Source: Prochlorococcus sp. AG-402-L09 (GTDB lineage: Bacteria > Cyanobacteriota > Cyanobacteriia > PCC-6307 > Cyanobiaceae). Taken from it: a stretch of 64,000 nucleotides of DNA. The position numbers and the translations under genes were made by a program. The notes under the pieces were generated by a model. The model was not told where the DNA came from and did no database searches. It saw only the letters and a program-made list of their open reading frames with translations. The stretch spans positions 124,001-188,000 of the forward strand of contig QCIK01000001.1 of the NCBI GenBank assembly GCA_003216715.1, written 5' to 3'. Shown here piece by piece: positions 48,017 to 58,339 of the stretch. How positions within the stretch are numbered: position 1 is the stretch's first letter; each line of letters opens with the position of its first letter.

Positions 48017-49096
48017 TTATTTTAATTTTTCTGCTAAAAGTCCTCCCATTTGGGAGCAACCAACCTGTTTAGTTGTCCCACTGCTCATCAAGTCGGAAGT
48101 TCTATAACCCTCAGTAAGGATCTCGTTGATTGCATTTTCTAAATAATTTCCCGCTTGGGTTTCATTAAAGGCGATTTTTAACATCATTGCAGCAGATAAA
48201 AGCATTGCTATTGGATTAGCTATGTCTTTTCCTGCTATGTCAGGAGCTGAGCCATGAACTGGTTCAAAGACACCTGGACCATTAGTGGTTAACGAAGCAG
48301 AAGGAAGCATACCAATTGAGCCTGTCAGCATGGCTGCAATGTCACTAAGAATATCTCCAAATAAATTACCTGTAAGAATCACATCAAATTGACTTGGATT
48401 TCTAACAAGTTGCATTGCTGCGTTATCTACATATTGATGAGTAAGTTCTATTTCTGTGTATTTTTTAGACACCAATATTGTTTTTTCTCTCCATAATTGA
48501 CTTACATCTAGAACGTTAGCTTTATCAACTGAGCAAACTTTGTGATTTCTTTGTTTGGCTAATTTAAAAGCAATTTCTGCTATTCGTTTAACTTCCTCGG
48601 ATGTGTATGTCATCGTATTAAATGCTCTTTCTCCCTTTTCTGTTTTTATCCTCCCTTTAGGTTCTCCAAAGTAAATACCGCTAGTAAGTTCTCTAACTAC
48701 TACTAAATCTACTTCTTTAACACAGTCTGCTTTCAAGCTACTTGCATTAGTTAAGGATGGAATTATTTTTACTGGTCTTATATTTGCGAAAAGATCCAAA
48801 GAAGATCTGAGATTCAGTAAACCAGTCTCAGGCCTTTTATCTCTAGGTAATTCATCATACTTTGGGTCTCCTATTGCCGCTAACAAAACAGCATCAGAGT
48901 TCTTACATTCTTGAAGTGTTCTCTCTGGGAAGGGGATACCATCTGAATCTATAGCTGATCCACCAAATGGCATTTCTTTGAATTTGAGTTCAAAGCCAAA
49001 TTTCCTTGAGACGAGGTCAAGGATTTTATGTGTGACTTTTGTTATCTCTGGACCAATTCCATCACCTGGCAATAATGTTATTTTGTAAGACTTCAT
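48017..49096 (-). CDS. leuB: 3-isopropylmalate dehydrogenase
   Basis: NAD-dependent oxidative decarboxylation in leucine synthesis. The 359-residue protein has LLPGDGIGPEI (residues 8-18), LRSSLDLFANIRP, VVRELTSGIYFGEP (about 134-147), DVILTGNLFGDILSDIAAMLTGSIGMLPSAS with metal-binding Asp residues and GVFEPVHGSAPDIAGKDIANP (about 276-296). Full length. It lies 26 bp downstream of lpxD and the two may share a transcript. Confidence 0.96.
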   Translation of the reverse strand: MKSYKITLLPGDGIGPEITKVTHKILDLVSRKFGFELKFKEMPFGGSAIDSDGIPFPERTLQECKNSDAVLLAAIGDPKYDELPRDKRPETGLLNLRSSLDLFANIRPVKIIPSLTNASSLKADCVKEVDLVVVRELTSGIYFGEPKGRIKTEKGERAFNTMTYTSEEVKRIAEIAFKLAKQRNHKVCSVDKANVLDVSQLWREKTILVSKKYTEIELTHQYVDNAAMQLVRNPSQFDVILTGNLFGDILSDIAAMLTGSIGMLPSASLTTNGPGVFEPVHGSAPDIAGKDIANPIAMLLSAAMMLKIAFNETQAGNYLENAINEILTEGYRTSDLMSSGTTKQVGCSQMGGLLAEKLK

Positions 49097-49122
49097 TTGT
49101 TCTTATTAATTGAGGGAATAAC

Positions 49123-50175
49123 TTACCTGGAGTTACTGCGATCTAATTGACGAATGGCTTTTGCTATCTCAGGTAGTTTTTTGAAATTAGCAGAGCATCT
49201 CAACCACAGTTTATTTGGAATAGCAGGGAAGCCGCTAACCACCTTACCCGCCTCAATATTAGATACGATTCCTGTTTTGGAACTAGCTATCACTCTATCG
49301 CCAATTTTGACTTTATTACTAACACCTACCTGTCCAGCAAGAATAACTGCGTCTCCAATCTGTGCTCCTCCAGCGATGCCAACTTGAGCAGCCATAGCGC
49401 AACCTTTACCGGTGGTTACTCCATGACCAATTTGAACTAGGTTATCAATTTTTGTATCTTCGCCAATTATTGTCTCTCCTACTGAAGGCCTGTCAATTGT
49501 AGATCCACTACCAACTTCTACTTTGTTTTTTAAAACAACTATTCCCACTTGAGGCATTTTCCTCCATCCATGTGATGTGGGCACGAATCCAAAACCTTCA
49601 CCACCAATTACGGCATTAGCATTAATTACACATTCGTCTCCAAGTCTAGATCCAGAATGAATAACACTGTTTGCGTGAATTAAATTCTTGGCACCAATGT
49701 TTACATTTTTATAGACAACAACTCCTGCATGAACAATTGTCTCAGCTCCTATTTCTGTATTATCTCCAATATAAGCATTAGCTCCAATAGATACCCCAAG
49801 CCCAATTTTTACATTCTCTCCTATAACAGCACTTTTATGAATACCTTCACTCTCTATCTCAGGAGGATAAAGAAACTCTAATGTTTCAGCAAAAGCAATC
49901 TTGGGCTCTTTAAGTAGTATCCAATCAATTGAAATCTTCTTTACCATTTCAACAATATAATTATCATTTGCTGGTAATAATAGAGCAGATGCTTTTGAGG
50001 TTTTGATGAGATTCCTAAGATCTAATGGACTATTATTATCAAGAAAACTTATGTCATTCTCCTTGGCTTTTTCTAAAGAAGCTGCGGTTAAAATAACTGG
50101 ATTATTTTTTATCTTAAGGTCAACAACACCAGATTGACCTTGCTTGAGTTTTTCGACAATTTCATTGAATTGCAT
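49123..50175 (-). CDS. lpxD: UDP-3-O-acylglucosamine N-acyltransferase
   Basis: Third step of lipid A synthesis, adding an acyl chain to the glucosamine nitrogen. The 350-residue product has an N-terminal domain (about 1-105) followed by hexapeptide left-handed beta-helix repeats (about 110-310) such as [20 protein letters not shown], with the catalytic His in [12 protein letters not shown] (about residues 248-259). A C-terminal helix follows. Together with LptB/LptF, it shows that this organism makes and exports a lipid A-based glycolipid. Confidence 0.94.
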   Translation of the reverse strand: MQFNEIVEKLKQGQSGVVDLKIKNNPVILTAASLEKAKENDISFLDNNSPLDLRNLIKTSKASALLLPANDNYIVEMVKKISIDWILLKEPKIAFAETLEFLYPPEIESEGIHKSAVIGENVKIGLGVSIGANAYIGDNTEIGAETIVHAGVVVYKNVNIGAKNLIHANSVIHSGSRLGDECVINANAVIGGEGFGFVPTSHGWRKMPQVGIVVLKNKVEVGSGSTIDRPSVGETIIGEDTKIDNLVQIGHGVTTGKGCAMAAQVGIAGGAQIGDAVILAGQVGVSNKVKIGDRVIASSKTGIVSNIEAGKVVSGFPAIPNKLWLRCSANFKKLPEIAKAIRQLDRSNSR

Positions 50176-50220
50176 GATTTGATTTAATTGGGGAAATGAA
50201 AATTACTATTGTTATCTGAG

Positions 50221-51303
50221 TTATTCACTTGTTAGGACCAGAACATCTCGATGAATAACTAGGGGAGATCCTATTGTGTAAGATCTTGAATTAATTCCTA
50301 TCTTTATAGCATCACTGCTCATTGAGCAAATTCCTTTAGCAATTTCCTCTCCTTCAGGGTTGATAATTTTTACGGGTTGATTAGCAATAAAATTCCCACT
50401 AACTTTTTTTACGCCAACTAATAATAGTGAAGCTCCTTTATTTTTGATAGCTTCACTTGCACCATCGTCTAACTGTATTTCTCCAACTGGTTTAATTGCA
50501 TGTGCCAACCAACTTTTTCTATTCCCTATAGGATTTGGATGAGGATGGAAAACAGTTCCTATTTTTTTTCCATCAAGTAATTCTCCTAATATTTTAGGAT
50601 CTCTACCATCTGCTAATTGAACTTTAATCCCGCTTTCAGTGGCGATCTTTGCAGCAGTTAATTTGGTTTGTATTCCTCCAGTCCCCCATGAAGTTTGTTC
50701 ATTTGCTAGTTCTAAATTATTTAATTCTTTTGAATTATTAATATCTTTGATTGGCTTGGCTTTACTGTTGGTTTTGGGATTAGAAGAGTAGAGATGGTCG
50801 ATATCAGTTAACAATATTAATTGATCAGCAGATATAGCTGTTGCAACTAATGCTGATAAAGTATCATTATCACCATACTTTAGTTCTTCGTCTGAGGTTA
50901 TATCATTTTCATTTACTATTGGTATAACATCCCATTCGATCAATCTTTTTAATGTTTGAGAAGCAGATTTATAACTATTTCTTGAGCCCAATTCTGACCT
51001 GGTTAATAATATTTGTGCAACGTTATATCCAAAACTACTCATAGCCTTTTCATACAATGCCATTAAATGAAGTTGGCCTATTGCGGCAGATGCTTGAAGA
51101 GAGATTATTTCTTTAGGTCTTGACTTGAAGCCCATTTTATGAGATCCAAGTCCAACAGCACCACTAGATACCAAAATAAATTTATCGCCATTTCTTTGAG
51201 CTTTTGATATGTATGAACAATAATTATTAATGATGTCAAAAGTTGTATATTTATCATTTCCTCTCAATAGGCTTGTACCAATCTTGATTACCCAGGTTGT
51301 CAT
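50221..51303 (-). CDS. proB: Glutamate 5-kinase
   Basis: First step of proline synthesis. The 360-residue protein has [15 protein letters not shown] (residues 1-15), [41 protein letters not shown] (about 134-157), [11 protein letters not shown] and a C-terminal PUA domain (about 270-355). A longer frame to 51357 would lie inside the neighbouring phosphatase gene. The ATG at 51303 matches the family N-terminus and overlaps the yqeG stop as ATGA, so the two are translationally coupled. Confidence 0.95.
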   Translation of the reverse strand: MTTWVIKIGTSLLRGNDKYTTFDIINNYCSYISKAQRNGDKFILVSSGAVGLGSHKMGFKSRPKEIISLQASAAIGQLHLMALYEKAMSSFGYNVAQILLTRSELGSRNSYKSASQTLKRLIEWDVIPIVNENDITSDEELKYGDNDTLSALVATAISADQLILLTDIDHLYSSNPKTNSKAKPIKDINNSKELNNLELANEQTSWGTGGIQTKLTAAKIATESGIKVQLADGRDPKILGELLDGKKIGTVFHPHPNPIGNRKSWLAHAIKPVGEIQLDDGASEAIKNKGASLLLVGVKKVSGNFIANQPVKIINPEGEEIAKGICSMSSDAIKIGINSRSYTIGSPLVIHRDVLVLTSE

Positions 51304-51812
51304 AAAAATTCTCCAGTTATAATTCTTGCCAAGTATCTCTCTATGGATTGAAGGCAATTCTTTTCAATTTTGTTTCCATAATAATCTACTGAATCTACCA
51401 ATATTGTATACATTCCTAATCTATTGCCTACAAGAATATCTGTAAAAACTCTATCTCCAATTATTGCTACTTCATTTGATGAATAAGGAATTTTATCTAG
51501 GATCTTCTGTAACTTTTTTTTGCTTGGTTTACCACCAGAGTATGTAAATTCTAAATCTAATTCTTCTGCAATTAATTTTATTCTATTTTTAGATGGATTG
51601 TTGCTTAATAAATAAGTATAAAAATGTTTTTTTGAATTAGCAATCCAATTTTTTATATCAGTTGATACTTTTGGTTTGTTCCCAGAAATTAATGTTCCAT
51701 CTACATCAAGTATTAATGCTTTGACATTTTTCGATAATAAATCATTTATCGAAATCTTTGAGATTTTATCGTTTACCTTCCAACGTGGAATAAGTAATTC
51801 TTTTATATTTAT
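51300..51812 (-). CDS. YqeG family HAD-IIIA phosphatase, probable ATA start codon
   Basis: Translating the minus strand here gives an uninterrupted 170-residue HAD phosphatase with nucleophile motif LILDVDGTL (Asp36, Asp38), [14 protein letters not shown] (motif II Ser), GGKPSKKKL (motif III Lys) and [18 protein letters not shown] (motif IV). This is the YqeG family layout. No ATG, GTG or TTG is in frame before the catalytic motif. The best start is ATA at 51812-51810, which overlaps the upstream TAA stop as ATAA and lies 8 bases after AGGAAAGAGG. The stop overlaps the proB ATG. YqeG family phosphatases include plastid phosphatidylglycerophosphate phosphatase, and pgsA occurs in the window. 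The substrate here is inferred. Confidence 0.85.
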   Translation of the reverse strand: MNIKELLIPRWKVNDKISKISINDLLSKNVKALILDVDGTLISGNKPKVSTDIKNWIANSKKHFYTYLLSNNPSKNRIKLIAEELDLEFTYSGGKPSKKKLQKILDKIPYSSNEVAIIGDRVFTDILVGNRLGMYTILVDSVDYYGNKIEKNCLQSIERYLARIITGEFL

Positions 51813-52345
51813 TCTGATAAGCCTCTTTCCTCAAGTTCAGCTTCAATTCCTGATTGTATCTTGTCAAACTCTTCACCTTCAACAAGCTTAACTTCACCAT
51901 CCTCTAGTTTCCCAACTATGAAGAAAGGGTCAAGTGGAATGTATAGACCATACTCATTATTATCAACTCTGAAATTGACAAGAAGTTCATAAGTCTCTGA
52001 CTCGTCATCAATGTCTTCTTCTTCAATTTCTTCTGGTTCGGGCTCATCCAATTCGCCTGAAACTGTAAGGGTTATAGCTGAGCGAACAAGTCTAAGATCA
52101 TGTTCTTGAAGGACGACATCAGCTACTTCAAGTATTGGCTCATTCTTTTCAATTGTTTCTATTAGCTTAGGATCTTGATCATCAATTAATTGAAACAGAG
52201 ATACAGGAGTATCAACTGGTGTTAAAAGGGCATATTCATTACCTTCTAGAGGTACTACTTGTTCAAGAAAACATAGGAGGTCTGAGCCTTGAGAATCTTT
52301 AACTAAAAGAGTAGGTACTTCGTCGTTTTTATTTGTTGATGACAT
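51809..52345 (-). CDS. DUF3727 family cyanobacterial protein
   Basis: A 178-residue acidic protein. Residues about 10-100 form a folded segment (DLLCFLEQVVPLEGNEYALLTPVDTPVSLFQL). A very acidic linker (about 100-120, EPEPEEIEEEDIDDES) follows, then a second half YELLVNFRVDNNEYGLYIPLDPFFIVGKL. The two halves look like a repeat of the same DUF1292-like strand pattern. The family is found in cyanobacteria with no known function. It is translationally joined to the yqeG gene (4-base overlap), which hints at a shared role. Confidence 0.8.
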   Translation of the reverse strand: MSSTNKNDEVPTLLVKDSQGSDLLCFLEQVVPLEGNEYALLTPVDTPVSLFQLIDDQDPKLIETIEKNEPILEVADVVLQEHDLRLVRSAITLTVSGELDEPEPEEIEEEDIDDESETYELLVNFRVDNNEYGLYIPLDPFFIVGKLEDGEVKLVEGEEFDKIQSGIEAELEERGLSE

Positions 52346-52408
52346 AGTTGGGTTTTACTTGTCTGTATCTTGTTTTAGTTGATTATGTTTTTACATCATA
52401 TTCAAAAT

Positions 52409-52843
52409 TTAATTTGAGTCATCCAGATGAGGTCCCTCAATGAGCCATTGTTGTAAAAGTATAGCGGCAGCCGCACTATCTATTTTTCCGGTCTTGTCAT
52501 TTTTTAAAGAGAATTTTTCTTTAGCCTCGACGGTTGAACAATGTTCATTGATAAAAGCCAAAGGAAGTTTTAAATGTCTCGCTAATTTAAAACCATATTG
52601 TTTACATCGAATAGATTGATTGGTCTCCTTTCCGTGCATATCAAGAGGATTCCCAACAATAAGCCCTTCAACTTTTCTTTCAAAACATATTGTCCTGAAT
52701 TCTTTTAGATCTTGTTCAAAGCTAATTCTAAAAATTGCGGGGAGATGAGTTATGGATATTCCAAGTGGATCACAACCTGCAATACCAATTCTTTTATCTC
52801 CAATATCAAGACTTAAAACTGAGCAGGGTTTAGGCTGAATCAT
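52409..52843 (-). CDS. ruvX: YqgF/RuvX family putative Holliday junction resolvase
   Basis: A 144-residue RNase H-fold protein. It has the first catalytic Asp in [16 protein letters not shown] (residues 9-24), [12 protein letters not shown] (about 62-73), [15 protein letters not shown] and a C-terminal Asp in [15 protein letters not shown] (about 119-133). Proteins of this family act in 16S rRNA 5'-end maturation or recombination. It overlaps the upstream acetyltransferase-like gene by 4 bases (ATGA). Confidence 0.93.
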   Translation of the reverse strand: MIQPKPCSVLSLDIGDKRIGIAGCDPLGISITHLPAIFRISFEQDLKEFRTICFERKVEGLIVGNPLDMHGKETNQSIRCKQYGFKLARHLKLPLAFINEHCSTVEAKEKFSLKNDKTGKIDSAAAAILLQQWLIEGPHLDDSN

Positions 52844-53877
52844 TTGTTTTTTTCAATATGAATAGTTGAAGGTAATTCCGGTTGTTGTTGTAAATTTCCT
52901 ACAAGATTAGTTAATAGTTCAGCTTCGATAGATTTTAATTTATATCCATTTTGTCTTTTCCATACACTTCTTCCTAGTAGAACTCTCTCTTCTGTTATTT
53001 CCCAATTACTTTTATTTAAAATGTCATTCAACATTTTATCCTCACTTGTGGTTTCTATGTAACATTTGTTTTTGCCTGTTTTCATATTATTAATTCTTTT
53101 TGGAATGGATTTATTTAGTCTTTCATCCCATGCTAATCCTCTTATTAACTCTAATGAATAGCTGTATTGCGGGCAAATAGAGGGAATTAACCCTGCGATA
53201 ATATTATTTTCTTTTGATTTGATAATACCAGTTAATGTATTTCTTTTTTCATAAATATCATGCCACTGCCTATCAAAAATAGATCTAAAGTTAATTGACT
53301 CCCTAGCTTGTTCGAGTCTCCATATCTGTTGGCTATTTTCTTCATTTAGTTTTTCCCAGGCAAAATTATCTTTATTTTCTTTATTTTTATTTTTAGTAAC
53401 TTCTTTCCTATCCCAATATTTAATTATTCTTAGGGGTTGAAACCCGGATTGTCTTATAACTGATAAGTTTTGATTGTCATTTGTATTTATAGAAATTAAA
53501 AAACTTTGTGTATTAATATTGCTTTCATAAAGAACTTTTCTTAATAAATTCTGCAATAAGTTATAACGACTAAAGGATATTGATTCTCCTATAAAGTATG
53601 GTTCTGATATTGACCAACAAGTTCCTCTCCGATTAATTGGGGTCGCTAAAATATATGCAATTATATTTTCTCTTTCTACTGCTACTAAACATGTTGAGTT
53701 CCTAGTAGGAATTAAAGTAGTAAAACTGGACTCTAATGAAGCAAACCATTTTTTGCATAATAGAATTTGAAATATCCCAAGGTATTTAGAATTATACTCA
53801 GCTCTAAGCATAGACAAATGCTTGAGCTTAAGTGGCTCAATTATTAAATCTGAAGGTAATGTTTCGTCATTTTTCAT
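52840..53877 (-). CDS. GNAT-fold acetyltransferase-like protein
   Basis: A 345-residue protein with an N-terminal segment [19 protein letters not shown] and a central GNAT-like core ([19 protein letters not shown], then [32 protein letters not shown], about residues 63-153). A second, weaker half follows from about 170 on. The acetyl-CoA pyrophosphate loop R/QxxGxG/A is poorly kept, so catalytic activity is uncertain. It is translationally coupled to ruvX. Confidence 0.65.
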   Translation of the reverse strand: MKNDETLPSDLIIEPLKLKHLSMLRAEYNSKYLGIFQILLCKKWFASLESSFTTLIPTRNSTCLVAVERENIIAYILATPINRRGTCWSISEPYFIGESISFSRYNLLQNLLRKVLYESNINTQSFLISINTNDNQNLSVIRQSGFQPLRIIKYWDRKEVTKNKNKENKDNFAWEKLNEENSQQIWRLEQARESINFRSIFDRQWHDIYEKRNTLTGIIKSKENNIIAGLIPSICPQYSYSLELIRGLAWDERLNKSIPKRINNMKTGKNKCYIETTSEDKMLNDILNKSNWEITEERVLLGRSVWKRQNGYKLKSIEAELLTNLVGNLQQQPELPSTIHIEKNK

Positions 53878-53915
53878 TAAGTTATTTTATTATATTTTTA
53901 ACTTTCATGCGACTT

Positions 53916-55064
53916 CTAACTTAGTTCATCTGATCTGATGAGTACTAATGGCGTTTGTTGATTAGCATTACCTGCTGGATTTGAGGCTAAAGCTCTTTTA
54001 ATTATTTCAGAATTATTAGCATTATTTGTGGATAGAATTTTAACTCTTCCTAGATCATTTACATCTACAACAGCTACATTAACGTTTAATTCTTTTGAGG
54101 CTTTCATGCAAAAAATTTGAGTATCTTTAGGTCCCAAAACTATACTTTTATCATAAGGAGGGGTTGTACCAGTAATGTCGTCAATCAGCCTTGCTTGTTC
54201 TCCTGCTAAACGATAAAACATACCTCTAAAACCAAAACATTTAAATATCCCTCCAATTAACCATGAAATTATTACTCGTGTTGGACCAGAAATATTTATT
54301 AGTGTTTGCATTCCGCAAGCACTAGCTAAACTACTTGTCGGATGAAAAGCTTTGCAAATTAACCTTGAAATTAGACTTGGATTTACGGATCTATAATCTA
54401 TATATTTCCCCTGCATAATAGCCAAAGGTGATTCTCCAATTGTAAGGATATCTGTAGGCAAGTAATTTTTTGGTATATAGGATTTCAATATACTAATAGG
54501 ATCATCTAAAGTACCAAGAATATGAGTTTTAATTGGATTTACTAAATTATTTTTAAAGGAATTTTCTTTAGGTATATCTGAGGAATTTGGTAATACAAAA
54601 CCATTATATTTTTTGAAAAAACCGAATGGTCCATAATTTACCCATTCTATATCTAACCATAAACATTTAATCTTATCTAGTGCTGAACTTCTAATCTCAA
54701 ATTCAACTTCAATTTCGACAACTGTTGATTTCTTCCCCTTTAATATATATGCCGACCAATAGTCATTTTGTTGTTGTTCTTCTTCTTCTGGATGAAGTGG
54801 TTTAATTTTTGTACGAATCTTTATTATTTCATCTTTAGATATACCAATCAACCTAGGATTAACATCAAATGAAGGAATCATAACTTCCATTCTTTTATGT
54901 AAATTTTTAATTTCAACGAAAGTAATATATTTCTGCTTAGAATCTAATGTGATTTTTTTAAATTCTTTGGGTTTGAGAATTAATGGCGAATCCTTTCTGA
55001 AATAATGAATTACTTCAATCAAAATAAAAGTAATTATTATGAGAATAAAATGGTTTAACAACAT
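53916..55064 (-). CDS. Cyanobacterial F420-0:gamma-glutamyl ligase-like membrane protein
   Basis: A 382-residue protein. A membrane helix at residues 4-22 is followed by a beta-rich domain (about 45-160), then the CofE-like part: DILTIGESPLAIMQGKYIDY (about 205-224), FHPTSSLASACGMQTLINI (about 243-261), GEQARLIDDITGTTPPYDKSIVLGP (about 287-311) and a C-terminal NPAGNANQQTPLVLIR. The family is widely annotated as F420-0:gamma-glutamyl ligase in cyanobacteria, which mostly lack F420, so the real substrate is unknown. The membrane anchor is a distinguishing feature. Confidence 0.8.
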   Translation of the reverse strand: MLLNHFILIIITFILIEVIHYFRKDSPLILKPKEFKKITLDSKQKYITFVEIKNLHKRMEVMIPSFDVNPRLIGISKDEIIKIRTKIKPLHPEEEEQQQNDYWSAYILKGKKSTVVEIEVEFEIRSSALDKIKCLWLDIEWVNYGPFGFFKKYNGFVLPNSSDIPKENSFKNNLVNPIKTHILGTLDDPISILKSYIPKNYLPTDILTIGESPLAIMQGKYIDYRSVNPSLISRLICKAFHPTSSLASACGMQTLINISGPTRVIISWLIGGIFKCFGFRGMFYRLAGEQARLIDDITGTTPPYDKSIVLGPKDTQIFCMKASKELNVNVAVVDVNDLGRVKILSTNNANNSEIIKRALASNPAGNANQQTPLVLIRSDELS

Positions 55065-55120
55065 TTTTAAAAAATATTTGATAATTTAATTAAAATTTAT
55101 TCAGTTCTTTTTTAACATTT

Positions 55121-55678
55121 TTAGCTGCCTCTAGGTCTATTATAACCATCTTTAGAGGGCTCACTATTATATTCGTTAAAGCTTTTTACTGTTAGATCAA
55201 AATCAGGTTTCTTAAGACCAGTCGCTTTGGTTATTGCATTATTAATTTGATCAAAAGATACCTGACCTTCTTTGTCTAGGAGAACATTACCTTTCCCGTC
55301 AATAATCACTGTCTGAGGTATTTTCCCATGCCAGTAATAGCCTGGATCCTTAAAAGTGGTCTTTTTATCATTATCTAATTCATCAATTGATAGAGGTATT
55401 AAATCAACAGATGAGCTCCACAATAACTTAATCCCTGAAACTACTGGTGCAAATTCTTTACTCGTAGCACTATCATCTAAATAGAATACTAAAATACTTG
55501 TTCTTTCGTTTTTTAATGATTCGGTTAATGTGCTCTGTGGTGGAACTAATGATCCGTTACCAGCATAAATTGGGAATATATTTCCATCATAACTATTGGT
55601 ATCCCTAGCAGAATATACTGGATTAACGAAAAGAATAAAAGTTATAAGTAGTGAGGAGAATATTTTTAATAAAATCAA
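55121..55678 (-). CDS. Thioredoxin-fold thylakoid protein, PSI accumulation factor-like (Slr1796 family)
   Basis: A 185-residue protein with a signal peptide (about residues 1-23, ending YSA) and the family block YDGNIFPIYAGNGSLVPPQSTL (about residues 29-50). TSILVFYLDDSATSKEFAPVVSGI replaces the usual thioredoxin WCxxC segment. There are no Cys residues at the active-site position, so it is not a classic disulfide reductase. PQTVIIDGKGNVLLDKEGQ supplies the conserved cis-Pro. Relatives are needed for photosystem I accumulation in Synechocystis. That role is inferred here. Confidence 0.75.
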   Translation of the reverse strand: MILLKIFSSLLITFILFVNPVYSARDTNSYDGNIFPIYAGNGSLVPPQSTLTESLKNERTSILVFYLDDSATSKEFAPVVSGIKLLWSSSVDLIPLSIDELDNDKKTTFKDPGYYWHGKIPQTVIIDGKGNVLLDKEGQVSFDQINNAITKATGLKKPDFDLTVKSFNEYNSEPSKDGYNRPRGS

Positions 55679-55749
55679 TGTAAAATAGTAATTTTTTTAA
55701 TTCTAAAGTCTTAAAGCTAATCTTGCTATGTATATTAATAAATAAATTT

Positions 55750-57378
55750 TCACTTGGATAGGCTTCTTCCCATGCCTTGAGCGATACCTCTCCCAATTAA
55801 TCCTATAGATCTTCCAACAACTTTTGTAAGAATTAGAACTACAAGATCACCCAAGTATTGAATTATTGCCTGAAATTGTGGAGCCAATGCATCTCTTAAT
55901 TCAATTATAAATGCTATTTGTCTCTGGGCCCAGTCTAATTTCTTTAATTCATCATCTCTAGGTTCAAGGATAATAATCTTTTCAATTTTATTGTTTTTCA
56001 CGGTATAATATAATCTTTTGCTTTCGTACAATCTTACTGGCTTTTTGAATAGATTTTGGAGTTGATTATTTGTATTAATATGATTTCTTTTTCGTTCTAG
56101 TTCCCTTGTTGAAACTAATTCTTTATTTAGAAAGTATTTACGTAACTCTGGCCATTCAGAACATGATGATATTATATCTTCACTAACTATTTCGGCCGTT
56201 CTGAATACCCAATTTAGAATAAGTGTTTCTAGTTGAATTATAGATCGAGGTTCTTCTCTTGTTAAATACTCTCCATCGATGAGAATCGGTTTATTATTTA
56301 ATATTGGATCCATTATTAAAGTAATTGAAGGTAGCTCATCATCAAGTATCCCAAACTCGGCATTATTTACGAGGAAGTCTGAAATAGAAATATCCACTCC
56401 ATTCTTTGTTAGATGATCATAAGAATCTATAAAATTACGCAATGTATTTGCACGTAATTCAGTAGTAATTGATTGTAAAATATCCTCTAATCCTTTTTCG
56501 CGATCATTTTTTGAATCTAGTTTCTTTATAATAATTGAAAATTCTTGCAAAAGAGTTTTTAAGAGATTAATTCTTTTGCTTTTTTTTAATGAATAAAGAG
56601 CCAGTAGATCGTCCGTAGAGTTTATAAGATCATCTTGAAGTCGATCCCTTACTCGTTTATAAACTACTTGCCATAACTCATTGCTAGATGAGTTTTTTAT
56701 TGTTATATCAGTACTATATTTATTAACTAAATTTACATTTTGTTGGCTGATATTTTTAATTGGAGACTCTATTAATACCTCTAACGGACCCCATAGCCAG
56801 ATAATCAATCTCTTTGCTATTAATAGTTCTCTTTTGCGCCCTATTAATATAAAAAGATATAATGTATTTATTGATTTATTATTTATCATGTGATCTATTG
56901 TGTGTAGATCTTTATTTATTTGTGATAAACCACTAGTTAATAACCAATGTCCTAATCCATATGAATTATTAATTGAGTCAGAATTATAATTTGTTTCATT
57001 ATTAATTTTAAATACTCTGCCACCCCTAAGTAAAATATTGATTGTATCTCTTAATAGATCAACACTAGGATCTTGGATAACTCCTTCACTACCAAAACTC
57101 ATCAAATCGGCAGTAGACAATTTAATGCTTTTAGGAATTACAATTAAGATTGGAGGTTGATCCCATCTTTCTTTTAACCTAAGTATTTCAATTTTGATTG
57201 AGTTTGAGAGTTCTACTTCTTCAAGGCAAAATAAGATAAGTTTAGGTAAACCATTTATATCTTTTTTGTCTAGGATTATTTCTAAATTATTATCCTGAGA
57301 TGTTAGCTGCAAAGCTAATGACTCGCCCAACAGTGAAGGCGCTAACATTAAAATTTGTTTTGGTCTTTCTTCGATCAA
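55750..57378 (-). CDS. DUF3685 (Ycf55-like) protein
   Basis: A 542-residue protein. Residues 1-125 resemble a response-regulator receiver fold (ILMLAPSLLGESLALQL... PPILIVIPKSIKLSTADLMSFGSEGVIQDP), but the phosphorylatable Asp environment is not conserved. Residues about 140-540 form a long helical region, with the cyanobacterial DUF3685 C-terminus LDWAQRQIAFIIELRDALAPQFQAIIQYLGDLVVLILTKVVGRSIGLIGRG. The hydrophobic C-terminal stretch may associate with membrane. The function is unknown. It lies downstream of hisA, 97 bp away. Confidence 0.78.
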   Translation of the reverse strand: MIEERPKQILMLAPSLLGESLALQLTSQDNNLEIILDKKDINGLPKLILFCLEEVELSNSIKIEILRLKERWDQPPILIVIPKSIKLSTADLMSFGSEGVIQDPSVDLLRDTINILLRGGRVFKINNETNYNSDSINNSYGLGHWLLTSGLSQINKDLHTIDHMINNKSINTLYLFILIGRKRELLIAKRLIIWLWGPLEVLIESPIKNISQQNVNLVNKYSTDITIKNSSSNELWQVVYKRVRDRLQDDLINSTDDLLALYSLKKSKRINLLKTLLQEFSIIIKKLDSKNDREKGLEDILQSITTELRANTLRNFIDSYDHLTKNGVDISISDFLVNNAEFGILDDELPSITLIMDPILNNKPILIDGEYLTREEPRSIIQLETLILNWVFRTAEIVSEDIISSCSEWPELRKYFLNKELVSTRELERKRNHINTNNQLQNLFKKPVRLYESKRLYYTVKNNKIEKIIILEPRDDELKKLDWAQRQIAFIIELRDALAPQFQAIIQYLGDLVVLILTKVVGRSIGLIGRGIAQGMGRSLSK

Positions 57379-57475
57379 GTTTAATTTTAGTAGCTATCCT
57401 TTTTAAGATAACTTGATTTAAAAATACTTCCAGCCCTATCCAAAAAATCCATAATACCAATCTTATTTCTAAATG

Positions 57476-58249
57476 TTAGACAAGAAATTTATCATGATCA
57501 TTAAATGAATCTTGAATAAGAAGATTTTTTAGTATTGTACTAGCCTCTTTTAGATCTATTGAGCCGTCATAAAGTGCTCTCCCTACGATTATTCCTTCAA
57601 TACCTTCTTTCTCGAAATCTGCTAGGGAAATTAAATCAGCTATTGAACCTATTCCTCCTGATGCAATTACTGGATTAATGCTTATATCAGCTATCTCTCT
57701 TAAAGCTTGAATATTTGGTCCTTTTAGAGTTCCATCAGTTGTAATGTCAGTTGATATTATTGCGGCTAATTCAAGATCGTTAAGTTGTTTTGCTAAGTCA
57801 AGAGAAGTTATTTCGCTTTGTTTTAACCACCCTCGAGTGGCTACCATTCCTTCCTTGGCATCAATTCCTACTGCAACTCTTTTTGGATATTCTCGTGATA
57901 GAACTTTAACTAACTCTGGATTTTCTATCGCGATTGTCCCTAAAATTATTCTGTCTATTCCTATGCCGAATAATTCTTTAGCACGATCAATGCTTCTAAT
58001 TCCACCACCAAGTTGAATGGGGATTGTAATGGATTTTTTTATTTCTTTTATTATTAGATCATTTATGGGTTCACCAGTTTTAGCACCATCAAGATCCACA
58101 AGATGTAGTCGTTTTGCTCCCTGACTTTCCCAAATCTGAGCTTGTTTTACTGGATCACTATTGAATTTAGTAACTTCATTGTAATTCCCTTGATTTAGTC
58201 GAACACATTTGCCGTTCAGTAGATCAATTGCAGGTATGATTTCCATCAA
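57476..58249 (-). CDS. hisA: Phosphoribosylformimino-5-aminoimidazole carboxamide ribotide isomerase
   Basis: Amadori rearrangement in histidine synthesis. The 257-residue TIM barrel has IIPAIDLLNGKCVRLNQG (residues 4-21; catalytic Asp9), LVDLDGAK, IQLGGGIRS, the second catalytic Asp in STDITTDGTLKGPN (about 127-143) and GIIVGRALYDG. Two adjacent ATG codons at 58249 and 58246 are possible starts. No other his gene is near. Confidence 0.95.
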   Translation of the reverse strand: MMEIIPAIDLLNGKCVRLNQGNYNEVTKFNSDPVKQAQIWESQGAKRLHLVDLDGAKTGEPINDLIIKEIKKSITIPIQLGGGIRSIDRAKELFGIGIDRIILGTIAIENPELVKVLSREYPKRVAVGIDAKEGMVATRGWLKQSEITSLDLAKQLNDLELAAIISTDITTDGTLKGPNIQALREIADISINPVIASGGIGSIADLISLADFEKEGIEGIIVGRALYDGSIDLKEASTILKNLLIQDSFNDHDKFLV

Positions 58250-58339
58250 GAAAAAAAATATTACTATTCATCTAACATCATTTAAGTAGCTCTGGGAGCT
58301 TATCTATAGGCTTTAATATAATTTTTTTAATAAAGGATC

